From Agrobacterium vitis (lineage in GTDB: Bacteria; Pseudomonadota; Alphaproteobacteria; Rhizobiales; Rhizobiaceae): a stretch of 64,000 nucleotides of DNA. The notes beneath the pieces were generated by a model, which searched no databases, was not told the origin of the DNA, and saw nothing but the letters and a program-made list of their open reading frames with translations. A program made the translations under genes and the position numbers. Location: assembly GCF_013426735.1 (NCBI RefSeq), contig NZ_AP023272.1, positions 3,206,501 to 3,270,500 of the forward strand, given 5' to 3'. Below, one piece after another: positions 1 through 7,857 of this stretch. Position 1 is the first letter of the stretch; each line of letters starts with the position of its first letter.

Positions 1-261
1 CTGTTCTTCCTGGGTGCGACATCCGTCCACCCACAGCATGGCGTCACCACCGGCGATGCCGAGGAAGCGGCAATCAAGCGGCTGATTGCCTCGGTCAGTG
101 CCGAAACCTATCTCTGCCTGACCTCGGAAAAGCTGGATACGCTATCGCCCTGCCAGATTCTGCCACTCCCAGCCCTGGCGGGATTGATCGTCGGACCCAG
201 TGTGGAGGCGGCACGCCTTACCCCCTATCAGGTGACAGGGATCGCGCTTTTCCAGGCATGA
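1..261 (+). CDS. DeoR-family transcriptional regulator, C-terminal fragment
   Basis: Open from the first base of the window in frame 1 to a TGA at 259-261, so only the last 86 residues are present. They read like the end of the DeoR C-terminal sugar-phosphate sensing domain (DeoRC): 'FFLGATSVHPQHGVTT' followed by 'EEAAIKRLIASVSAETYLC' and 'TSEKL'. This matches the family pattern G...HG.T....EA..KR.....A......S.K. Such proteins are cytoplasmic repressors of sugar-catabolism operons that bind a phosphorylated effector in this domain. The helix-turn-helix lies off the window, so neither target nor ligand can be named. The gene converges on the asparaginase gene 30 bp away. Confidence 0.8.
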   Translation: MFFLGATSVHPQHGVTTGDAEEAAIKRLIASVSAETYLCLTSEKLDTLSPCQILPLPALAGLIVGPSVEAARLTPYQVTGIALFQA

Positions 262-291
262 CCCGTCGTCAGGATATGAAATCGCGAGAGA

Positions 292-1299
292 TCAGGAAAA
301 CAGCACGTCGGTCACCCTGACATCACCGACATGGCGACCTGTCCAATTGTGCATCGGCTTGTTGGCCATGGCCAGTAGCGCCAGCCGCTCGCAACTGTCC
401 TTTTCGAAATAGCGGGCCAGCAGCGCTGTCACCATCGCCTCGGCAGCGCGCGTCGTGCCGTCATCCGCCTTGACCGCAATCGACAGGCCCTGCTGCGGCA
501 GAACGGCGCAAAACACCCCTTCAGCACCGGTCTTGGCGAAGATCTGCCCCGGAGCGACCTGCATCATCTTCGTGCACGCGCGTGCTTTACCCGCCACGTA
601 ATAAGGCTCCGCCATACAGGCGTCGATCAGCCGTCTGGAGGCCTTGGCGCGCAGCGGCTCCAGCCCTTGCCCCGTTGCCATCCTGGCAAAACCATGGGCC
701 AGCGCCTTCAACGGCACTGCATAGCTCGGGATGGAGCATCCGTCGGTGCCGCAATGGTCGCGGTCCAGCACGGCGCCCGTCAGGCTCTCCATGGTCGCCC
801 GGATATCGCGTTGCAGGGGATGATCGTATTCCACATAGCCTTCGACCTGATAGCCAGCATGCACGCAGGCGCAGACGAAACCGGCATGTTTACCGGAGCA
901 ATTGTTATGCAGCGCCTGCGGCTTTTCCAATGTGCGGGCCTGATGGATCAGGTTTTTCTGGTCGAAAGACCAATGAGCGCCGCATTCCAACGCATCCACA
1001 TCCAGCCCGGCCCTGGCCAGCATCAGCGCCGCCAGCACCACATGCTCGTCCTCGCCGGAATGGGAGGAACAGGCCAGCGCCAGTTCCTTGTCGCCGAACC
1101 CATAGGCATCCGCAGCACCGCTTTCCACCAAAGGCAGGGCCTGCATGGCCTTGCAGGCCGAGCGCGGAAACACGCCCGCCTCGATATCTCCAGCGGAAAA
1201 CACCACCTGGCCATCGCCATCCACCACCACGGCCACGCCATGATGGCGGCTTTCGACGCGGTTTCCACGGGTGACTTCAACGGTAATGGGATTGGTCAT
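292..1299 (-). CDS. L-asparaginase II family (class 3, rhizobial type)
   Basis: A 335-residue protein of the asparaginase II family, typified by the inducible Rhizobium etli enzyme and unrelated in fold to the E. coli AnsA/AnsB enzymes. It hydrolyses asparagine to aspartate and ammonia in the cytoplasm. Visible signatures are 'FPRSACKAMQ' (Ser47 and Lys50, matching the paired Ser-Lys of the family), 'ACSSHSGED' (Ser79 region), 'NNCSGKHAGF' near residue 134 and 'DHCGTDGCSIP' near 182-192; the last two supply cysteines for the zinc site known in this class. Full length, no signal peptide. The start 'MTNPITVEVTRG' is the usual family start. The family is known; substrate specificity here is inferred. 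Confidence 0.88.
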   Translation of the reverse strand: MTNPITVEVTRGNRVESRHHGVAVVVDGDGQVVFSAGDIEAGVFPRSACKAMQALPLVESGAADAYGFGDKELALACSSHSGEDEHVVLAALMLARAGLDVDALECGAHWSFDQKNLIHQARTLEKPQALHNNCSGKHAGFVCACVHAGYQVEGYVEYDHPLQRDIRATMESLTGAVLDRDHCGTDGCSIPSYAVPLKALAHGFARMATGQGLEPLRAKASRRLIDACMAEPYYVAGKARACTKMMQVAPGQIFAKTGAEGVFCAVLPQQGLSIAVKADDGTTRAAEAMVTALLARYFEKDSCERLALLAMANKPMHNWTGRHVGDVRVTDVLFS

Positions 1300-1403
1300 G
1301 ATGGCGAGGCCTTACGTGTTTGGGGACCCTGTTTGATTAACGCAGAATGCGACAGGGCGCATCCCTAAACAAGCTGGCAAGATTCTTACAGTGCTGTGCG
1401 CAC

Positions 1404-1512
1404 CTAGTGCATCGATCCAAACGGAGGCATCAGCCGAGTTTGGAAAAATCGATGCATAAACAAAAAATGAGTGCACGAAAGCATGAACGAAGTGAATGCG
1501 TCAGTGCACTAG
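1404..1512. repeat. RIME-like double-palindrome repeat, copy 1
   Basis: A 109-bp element with terminal inverted repeats CTAGTGCA/TGCACTAG. Inside are two adjacent hairpin-forming blocks: TGCATCGAT...ATCGATGCA, then GTGCAC...GCAT...ATGC...GTGCAC. An almost identical copy in inverted orientation lies at 63624-63728; copy 1 differs by a 4-nt AAAA insertion in one hairpin arm and one substitution. Length and two-palindrome layout resemble the Rhizobium-specific intergenic mosaic element RIME1. The last bases supply the TAG stop of the glycosyltransferase gene at 1509. Confidence 0.8.
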
Positions 1513-3413
1513 AAAGACATTGACCGGATCGGCAGGGCTGGCACGTCGATATGGTCGGGCGCCAGCCCTTCCCTGGCCCGCGCCGCCATCATCTCATAGG
1601 CGCGTTCCAGATGCCGGGTGAAGCGCTCGGTGTCGAACAAAGGCTCCCTGAGGCGGTTGGCTTCGAGCTTTTGTTTTAGGGCGACGATCTTTTCCGGGTG
1701 AGCGGCGAACTCTACCGCCCTTTCGACAAACTCTTCACCGTCCCGCGCCACCAGTTCGGGCAGGCCGATGGCCGTCAGCAGGCTCTCAGATACTCTCGAA
1801 GCAAAGCTTCGGCCCTTTTTCGTCAGGACCGGCAGGCCGCCCCAGAGCAGATCCGAGGTCGTGGTATGACCGTTATAGGGGAAGGTATCGAGCGCCAGAT
1901 CGGCGAGGCCCACCCGGCTGAGATGATCGGGATAATCGACCCCTTCGGCAAAGACGATACGGTCGCGGCCAATGCCGAGGCGGGCGAATTCCTCGGCGAA
2001 ATTCGCCTGCAATTGCGACCCGCTGCACAATATCCACAGCAGGCTATCCGGCACGGCGTTCATGATCGAGGCCCACAGCGTGATGCTTTGCGGACTGATC
2101 TTGGCGGGCGAGTTGAAGGAGGCGAAGACGAAGGCTCCTTCCGGCAGCCCGTGGTCGGCCCGCTTCAAGGCTTTGGGGCGCGGCTTGGTCAGGCTGCAAT
2201 TGCCCTGATAGGTTTCCGGCAGGCGGCAGAGCTTTTCCTCAAACCACGGTTTGGCATCGTCAGGTGTGACGATGGGGTCGGTAATGTGATAATCCAGCCC
2301 CGCGCCTCGCACCGAGCCGGGATAGCCGATCCAGCTGGCCTTGACCGGCGCATCCGAAACAGCAACAGCGGCAAGGCGGTTGCCCGCCGTGTGTCCCTTC
2401 AGGTCGATGAGAATATCGATCCCGCGCCGGCTGATATCCTGGGCGATCCCGTCATTATCCATCTGGCCGACGGCGATAATTTCCGATTGCAACACCGGGT
2501 CCCAGGTCTTCTGGATGGCAGCCTGCCCAGGCGGTGTATGGCAAAAAAAGGTAATGTCGAAACGGCTGCGGTCATGGGTCAGAAAGACATCGTAAAGAAG
2601 ATACATGGTGGCGTGGATGGTCAGATCCGAAGAGAGATAACCGATCTTGAGTTTGTCGCCCAAAGGGCGAACGGCGCGCCGCGGCATCGCAGCGCTCACA
2701 TTGCGCTGAAGCAGATCAGTGCCGCCGCAAGGACCGTTGATCACCGCCTGATCATCGCTCCAGTAGCAGCGCGACAGAGGCTGGTCACGATAAAGGATCT
2801 CCGCCGTCAGCGGGTCTTCAGGCGTCTTCATCATCTCAAGCCATTGCCTTGCCACCGGAAAGACCAGGCTGGAGCGGCAGAACTTGAAATAATTCACCAC
2901 GACAAAACTGTCCTCGGGGCTTTCCGCATAGCGCTTTTCGATGATCGGCTTCAGTTTTTCCGGTTTGCGGGTCAATTGGTAGTGGTTGATGACGATCTGC
3001 AAATGCCAGTTATTGGTCATATCGAGAAGCGGCACCAGTTCATCCAGTGGCGGATGCATGCCTGCCCCCAGCAGCATATTGGCGATCTCGCCGACAAAAC
3101 CCGCATCGTCTGCATTGGCGCGCGCTGCGGCAACAGCAATGCCCTCCAGAAGATCGACGCGCCGCTCGGCCAGATAGAGCTTGGCGGCGAATTTCAGGAA
3201 TTCGGCACGCTTTTCCGGCAAAGCCGCGGCCGACCGGGCAAAGGCTTGCGCCGCCTCGATCTTCTGGCCGAGCTTCAGATAGATATTGGCGGCCAGCATT
3301 TCGGCCTGTCCGGCTCGCGCCAATTGCCTGGCTGCCGCCTGCGCATGACTGAGAGCCTTTTCGAACGCGCCCTGCCGATAGGCATTGAGCGCCAAATCCA
3401 TATCCTGAGCCAT
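1509..3413 (-). CDS. TPR and GT41 (SPINDLY/OGT-like) glycosyltransferase, third of three tandem copies
   Basis: A 634-residue protein. The N-terminal ~200 residues are helical TPR-like repeats ('ALNAYRQGAFEKALSHAQAAARQLARAG'). The C-terminal ~370 residues are a GT41 catalytic domain of the O-GlcNAc transferase type: 'KIGYLSSDLTIHATM', 'SWIGYPGSVRGAGLDYHITDPIV', 'FASFNSPAKISPQ' and the nucleotide-sugar motif 'PYNGHTTTSDLLWGGLPVLT'. Family members transfer a sugar from a UDP or GDP donor to Ser/Thr of proteins in the cytoplasm; TPRs usually select the acceptor. It follows two paralogues on the same strand after a 116-bp gap. Its stop codon lies inside a RIME-like repeat, so the last residue or two may have been set by that insertion. 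The acceptor protein is unknown. Confidence 0.85.
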   Translation of the reverse strand: MAQDMDLALNAYRQGAFEKALSHAQAAARQLARAGQAEMLAANIYLKLGQKIEAAQAFARSAAALPEKRAEFLKFAAKLYLAERRVDLLEGIAVAAARANADDAGFVGEIANMLLGAGMHPPLDELVPLLDMTNNWHLQIVINHYQLTRKPEKLKPIIEKRYAESPEDSFVVVNYFKFCRSSLVFPVARQWLEMMKTPEDPLTAEILYRDQPLSRCYWSDDQAVINGPCGGTDLLQRNVSAAMPRRAVRPLGDKLKIGYLSSDLTIHATMYLLYDVFLTHDRSRFDITFFCHTPPGQAAIQKTWDPVLQSEIIAVGQMDNDGIAQDISRRGIDILIDLKGHTAGNRLAAVAVSDAPVKASWIGYPGSVRGAGLDYHITDPIVTPDDAKPWFEEKLCRLPETYQGNCSLTKPRPKALKRADHGLPEGAFVFASFNSPAKISPQSITLWASIMNAVPDSLLWILCSGSQLQANFAEEFARLGIGRDRIVFAEGVDYPDHLSRVGLADLALDTFPYNGHTTTSDLLWGGLPVLTKKGRSFASRVSESLLTAIGLPELVARDGEEFVERAVEFAAHPEKIVALKQKLEANRLREPLFDTERFTRHLERAYEMMAARAREGLAPDHIDVPALPIRSMSF

Positions 3414-3529
3414 AATCCGTCAAGCCACCTGCATGTTCAATCCATGCGACGGCAGGAACATGCCGCAGCGTCATCTCGGATAGAGGAAAACCATTGCCCG
3501 AGGCTTGCCCGGTGGTGGCGGCGTGACAC

Positions 3530-5443
3530 TTACCCCGGCAGGGCCGGAACATCGATCCGGGCGGGCGCAAGGCCAGCACGGGCGCGCTCCGCCATCAGCT
3601 CATAAGCCCGCTCCAAATGCCGGGTAAAGCGAAGCGTGTTAAACAGCGGCGCGGTATGGCGGCTGGCAGCAAGATGGCTTTTCAGTGCGGCGATCTCTTC
3701 CGGTTGCTGGGCAAGGCGCACCGCCAGACTGACAAAAACTTCCTCATCCTCAGCCACCAACTCGCCAAGACCGACAGCCTTTAACAGGCTTTCCGATACG
3801 CGAGCGGCAAAGCAATGCCCCCGCTTGGTCAAGACCGGCAATCCGCTCCAGAGCATGTCTGACGTCGTGGTGTGACCGTTATAGGGAAAGGTATCGAGCG
3901 CCAGATCGGCCAACGGCAGCCGGTGAACGTGGTCGCCATAATCCTGCTTGTCGGCAAACAGGATACGAGCCGGATCAATGCCCTCAGCCGCAAACGCCGC
4001 TTCAAGATTGGATCTTGCAAAGGCATCAGGGCATAGCGTCCACAGCAGGCTGTCGGGGGCTGCCCGCAAAACCCTGGCCCACAAGGCCAGCGTCTGCGGC
4101 GTGATCTTTTGGACGCCGTTGAACGATGCAAAGATGAAAGCCTGCTCCGGCAATCCGTGATCAACGCGCCGGGTCGGCTTTGGTTGTGGGCGGCTGGCGG
4201 CGCTGTTGGCCTGATAGCACTCCGGCAGGCGGCAGAATTTTTCCCGGTAGAAAGCCTCGGCACTGTCAGGCGTCACCACGGGATCGGTTATGGCATAATC
4301 CAGATCGACACCCGACACCGGGCCGGGAAAACCAAGATAGGTGGCTTTAATCGGCGCGGACGACAGGTTGACGATGCCGAGCCGGGCACCCGGCGTATGG
4401 CCTTTCAGATCGACCAGAATATCCACCTGCTGGCGGTCGATTTCGGCGGCGGCGGCCTCGTCGGAAAGATCGCGCAGGCTGACAAGCTCCTGGCGCAATT
4501 GTTGCGGCATGGCCTGCTGATCGGCGCTGTAATTCTTTGCGGTGTGGCAGAACAGCGTGATCCGGAACCGGCGGCGATCATGGGCCAGCAGGCTGTCGAG
4601 AAACAGTGTCATGGTTGCATGGGCGTGAAAATCGCTGGAGAGATAGCCGATATGCAGGGGTTGTTCGCTCTTTTCCATTATCCGGCGGCCGATTTTCCGC
4701 CGCGGCGGGCGGGCGGCAAAGCTTTGCGCCAGGGCCAGATGCTCGCGCACGGGCTTGGCCTGCACACTCTCGTCTTCGCACCAGAGCAGGCGCGACAGTG
4801 CTTGCTCAACCTGCAAAACGGCCTGGGCATAAGGCGCGTCCGGGGCGGCCATCAACGCCTGATGGCGGGCAATGGTGGTGAGATCGACTAGGTCGTGGGC
4901 GCTGGCAAAGCGCAGTCCTTCGATGGCGACATCGTCAGGCACCGTATCACGGGCCTCATCCAGCAGCGCTTTCAGCTCCGGCAATTGCCAATTGGCGCGG
5001 TAGAAACTGGCGGCAAAAAACATTGCCGGGCCACTCCCCCGGTCAAGATAAGGGATCAGTTGCGACACGGCCTGACGGGCAGCATTGTCCCAGGGGGCCA
5101 GCAGGGTCTGCGCCATGACCAGCACGAAGGCCGGATCGGCACGATTGAGAAGGCCCGCCTCCAACCCGATCCGACGCGCCTCATCCGCCTGTCCGGCCTG
5201 GAGAAACAGTGTCGCCGCCAGCTTCAAAAAGGCAGGGGCCTCGGCACGATTGGCGCTTGCCGCCTGGGCAAATGCGGTGGCGGCAGCTGGCTTGTCGCCG
5301 CGCTTCAGCAGGATATTACCGACGAGGGCCTTCGCCATCGCATGGTTGGGCGCTTTTTTAGCAATCACGGCGTGCGCCGCACCCAGCGCCGCATCGAAAT
5401 CCCCGGCCTGATAAGCCTTGACCGCCTCCTCAAACGTTGCCAT
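3530..5443 (-). CDS. TPR and GT41 (SPINDLY/OGT-like) glycosyltransferase, second of three tandem copies
   Basis: Start placed at 5443 ('MATFEEAVKAYQAGDFDAAL', 637 residues) rather than the longer in-frame ATG at 5503. It is the position equivalent to the start of the third copy and has an AAGAGG Shine-Dalgarno just upstream. It overlaps the end of the preceding paralogue by 14 nt, which suggests translational coupling. TPR-like helices fill roughly residues 1-230. The catalytic half shows 'HIGYLSSDFHAHATM', 'TYLGFPGPVSGVDLDYAITDPVV', 'FASFNGVQKITPQ' and 'PYNGHTTTSDMLWSGLPVLT'. Predicted role is protein O-glycosylation. The catalytic motifs match the neighbouring copies closely while the TPR parts differ, consistent with different acceptors (inference). 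Confidence 0.85.
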   Translation of the reverse strand: MATFEEAVKAYQAGDFDAALGAAHAVIAKKAPNHAMAKALVGNILLKRGDKPAAATAFAQAASANRAEAPAFLKLAATLFLQAGQADEARRIGLEAGLLNRADPAFVLVMAQTLLAPWDNAARQAVSQLIPYLDRGSGPAMFFAASFYRANWQLPELKALLDEARDTVPDDVAIEGLRFASAHDLVDLTTIARHQALMAAPDAPYAQAVLQVEQALSRLLWCEDESVQAKPVREHLALAQSFAARPPRRKIGRRIMEKSEQPLHIGYLSSDFHAHATMTLFLDSLLAHDRRRFRITLFCHTAKNYSADQQAMPQQLRQELVSLRDLSDEAAAAEIDRQQVDILVDLKGHTPGARLGIVNLSSAPIKATYLGFPGPVSGVDLDYAITDPVVTPDSAEAFYREKFCRLPECYQANSAASRPQPKPTRRVDHGLPEQAFIFASFNGVQKITPQTLALWARVLRAAPDSLLWTLCPDAFARSNLEAAFAAEGIDPARILFADKQDYGDHVHRLPLADLALDTFPYNGHTTTSDMLWSGLPVLTKRGHCFAARVSESLLKAVGLGELVAEDEEVFVSLAVRLAQQPEEIAALKSHLAASRHTAPLFNTLRFTRHLERAYELMAERARAGLAPARIDVPALPG

Positions 5444-7385
5444 GGCCCGCCTCTTGCGGCGTGAAAAACGGCTCCTTGCGCGTAGGCAAGGCCGGAACAT
5501 CAATATGATCGGGTTGAAGACCCGCCCGCGCCCGCTCCGCCATCATCTCATAACCACGTTCCAGATGACGGGTGAATCGCTCGGCATCAAACAGCGGCGC
5601 CGTTAAAATCTGGGTGCGCAGACGAGCCCGAAGCGCCTCCAGCCGGTCTGGATGCTCGACAAGATCAACGGCGCGGGCGATGAAATCATCCTCATCCTGC
5701 GCCACCAGTTCCGGCAGGCCGACGGCCTTCAGCAGGCTTTCGGAGACGCGGCCCGCGAATGCCTTGCCTTTCTTCGTCAGGACAGGCACTCCTGCCCACA
5801 ACGCATCGGATGTGGTGGTGTGGCCGTTGTAGATAAAGGTGTCGAGCACCAGATCGGTTGCCGACATGCGGGCCAGAAACTCCGCATGTCGGCAGTTATC
5901 GAAGAAGATCAATCGCCCGGCATCAATGCCCTGCTGGGCGAAGGCGACGCGCAGATTGCCGGCAACGACCGGTCGCGCGCAGCTGACCGCAAGGACAGCC
6001 CCTGGCACATGCTCCAGCACCTTCGACCAGATACGGATCGTCTGACGGTCAATCTTCTGCGACGCATTGAAGGAGCCGAAAACGAACCGGCCAGGTGGCA
6101 GCCCCACCGCCTCGCGGTTTGCCCTCTGCTGCCAGGTCCGACCGGATATGCTGTTGGCCTGATAGGTGTCCGGCAACCTGCAGAGCTTTTCGTGATAATA
6201 GGGCTTGCTACTATCGGGCGTGACAACAGGATCGGTGATCGCATAGTCCAGATCGACCCCAACCACCGCGCCGGGAAATCCCAGATAGGTGGCTTTGATC
6301 GGCGCATCGCAACGGTCAACGACATCGAGCCTTGCCCGCGCCGTATGTCCGTGCAGATCCACCAATATATCCACCTCATTCTGGCGGATCCACTCGATAA
6401 TCGCCTCGCTGGACAGATCGCGAACCCGGACGACTTCGCTGCGCATTTGCTCCGGCCAGGCCGATTGATAGACCTCAGAACCAGCGGGAGAATAGCACAG
6501 CAGGATAATTTCGAACCGCGAACGGTCATGCCGCATCAGCGCGTCCTGAAACAGCGTCATCGTTGCATGAAGGCGAAAATCACTGGAAAAATAGGCGATA
6601 CGAATCCGGCCCTGCGGGCGGATCGCCCGGCGCGATAGAGGTTCTGCCGCCTGCGCACGGTGACGCATGACTTCAAGCGCTCCAAAAAACGGCTTTGCTG
6701 CCTCGCCTTCATCATCGGTGCGCACGATCCTCGCCCAGCCCAACTCGAAAGCCGCCAGACGCTCCCCAAAACCCGGCTCCCGCAATCGTGTCGCGAAATG
6801 ATCCGTCACAGCGAAGTCGCAACGCTCCTGGGCGCGTAAAAACAGCGCAGAGAGCAGGAAAGCATTGTTGGGGTAGCGCGCAGCATTGGCCAGCAGAATG
6901 GCATACAATGCGTCCTTGTCCCTCGAGGTCGCAATGAAAGTAATGAGAAGATTGAGATGTGGACGCTTTTCGCAATCCAGGCCGCCGATAATCGCATGGG
7001 CCTCGCCGAGCCGCCCAAGCGTGGACAAGGCAGTCACGACCTTGAACACCGCTGTCTGATGATCGGCAAGCCGTTTTGCAACGAGATTGACAAGCCCGGC
7101 AAGCGGCTCGAACTGGCTCTCGGAAAACAACAGATCAATGGCCAGCACCAGACAATCATTCGCCTTGGCCGATGCGCTTTGTGCCACTTCCAGAAAAGCC
7201 TTGGCCGCCCCGGCCCTGTCGCCTTGCTTCAACCGGATGCCGCCGGTGAGGAAATCCAGATCGGCCATCCGGTCCGGGTCTGTTTCCTGCGTCGCATCGG
7301 CCAGCGCCAGCGCTTCGGCCAGATCGCCGCTTTGATAGGCCGAAAGTACCAGTTCCAGGGTGGCCACGCGATGCTCCAACAACAA
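5430..7385 (-). CDS. TPR and GT41 (SPINDLY/OGT-like) glycosyltransferase, first of three tandem copies
   Basis: A 651-residue protein with TPR-like N-terminal helices and a GT41 domain carrying 'RIAYFSSDFRLHATM', 'TYLGFPGAVVGVDLDYAITDPVV', 'FGSFNASQKIDRQ' and 'IYNGHTTTSDALWAGVPVLT'. The ATG at 7385 is given, but a GTG at 7367 ('VATLELVLSAYQSGDL') aligns exactly with the starts of the two paralogues and has GGAG 6 nt upstream, so it may be the true start. First gene of a probable three-gene transcription unit. It lies downstream of a terminator that separates it from the peptide gene at 7650-7724. Acceptor unknown. An orphan flagellin lies 16 kb away, but nothing in the sequence links the two. 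Confidence 0.85.
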   Translation of the reverse strand: MLLEHRVATLELVLSAYQSGDLAEALALADATQETDPDRMADLDFLTGGIRLKQGDRAGAAKAFLEVAQSASAKANDCLVLAIDLLFSESQFEPLAGLVNLVAKRLADHQTAVFKVVTALSTLGRLGEAHAIIGGLDCEKRPHLNLLITFIATSRDKDALYAILLANAARYPNNAFLLSALFLRAQERCDFAVTDHFATRLREPGFGERLAAFELGWARIVRTDDEGEAAKPFFGALEVMRHRAQAAEPLSRRAIRPQGRIRIAYFSSDFRLHATMTLFQDALMRHDRSRFEIILLCYSPAGSEVYQSAWPEQMRSEVVRVRDLSSEAIIEWIRQNEVDILVDLHGHTARARLDVVDRCDAPIKATYLGFPGAVVGVDLDYAITDPVVTPDSSKPYYHEKLCRLPDTYQANSISGRTWQQRANREAVGLPPGRFVFGSFNASQKIDRQTIRIWSKVLEHVPGAVLAVSCARPVVAGNLRVAFAQQGIDAGRLIFFDNCRHAEFLARMSATDLVLDTFIYNGHTTTSDALWAGVPVLTKKGKAFAGRVSESLLKAVGLPELVAQDEDDFIARAVDLVEHPDRLEALRARLRTQILTAPLFDAERFTRHLERGYEMMAERARAGLQPDHIDVPALPTRKEPFFTPQEAGHGNV

Positions 7386-7536
7386 ACACCCGTGTCACCG
7401 GAATTATCGAATTCACAAGGCAACACCGGGTTCCAACGCCGGATACAGATGGCCCGACCCTCTCATCCATAAAAACAAGAGTTTGCGCGGGGCTGGAGAG
7501 ACATCATGGGATGAAGAGGAACGATCAACCGAACAG

Positions 7537-7563
7537 CAAAAAGGGCCGCTTTCGCGACCCTTT
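7537..7563 (-). terminator. Rho-independent terminator of the 24-residue peptide gene
   Basis: On the minus strand GGGTCGC-GAAA-GCGGCCC forms a 7-bp stem with a GNRA tetraloop followed by TTTTT (plus-strand A-run at 7538-7542). It lies about 90 nt downstream of the stop at 7650 and separates the peptide gene from the glycosyltransferase genes. Confidence 0.75.
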
Positions 7564-7649
7564 CCTCCTGGCCTTGCGGCCATGAATTTTGCATGAGTTT
7601 GGCCTGACTGAAGACCCGGCGGCACAGCTGCCGCCGAAGGAAAATGGGA

Positions 7650-7724
7650 TCAGATCGAGGGCTGCCCCTTTCCGACCATCACCATTCCAAAGCCCTCTAC
7701 GCAGACCGAAATCTCATTAGACAT
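7650..7724 (-). CDS. 24-residue peptide with near-consensus ribosome binding site
   Basis: A short ORF on the minus strand, ATG at 7722-7724, TGA at 7650-7652, starting 'MSNEISVCVEGFGMVM' and ending 'GKGQPSI'. The leader contains AAGGAAGGTGATCC just before the ATG, almost the full complement of the 16S rRNA 3' end. A candidate sigma-70 promoter lies upstream and a convincing terminator downstream, so it can form its own transcript. A further hairpin (GGCGGCA-GCTG-TGCCGCC, 7620-7637) follows the stop. The peptide has one Cys (residue 8), no hydrophobic segment long enough to span a membrane, and no family I recognise. It could be a regulatory or leader peptide, a modified-peptide precursor, or part of a small RNA. 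Its neighbours are three glycosyltransferases on one side and a chemoreceptor on the other. Confidence 0.55.
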   Translation of the reverse strand: MSNEISVCVEGFGMVMVGKGQPSI

Positions 7725-7783
7725 TGGATCACCTTCCTTTCTCTCTGTTGACGTTGATAAGAAGGTAGGCCCGATTTTGCTAA

Positions 7784-7812
7784 ATTTCAAGCACAACCGT
7801 CCAAAAGGTCAA
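7784..7812 (-). promoter_or_regulatory. Candidate sigma-70 promoter for the peptide gene
   Basis: Read on the minus strand: TTGACC (7812-7807), a 17-nt spacer, then TGAAAT (7789-7784). This would give a leader of about 50 nt before the ATG at 7724. Sequence match only. Confidence 0.4.
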
Positions 7813-7857
7813 AAAGCAACAAATGGTCCGATAGTCTGAGCAACCATCATGCGCGCC

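Noticed and set aside
5430..5443. Frameshift joining the first and second glycosyltransferase genes
   Set aside because: Each gene has complete N- and C-terminal domains and the second has its own ribosome site, so the 14-nt overlap is a normal gene junction.
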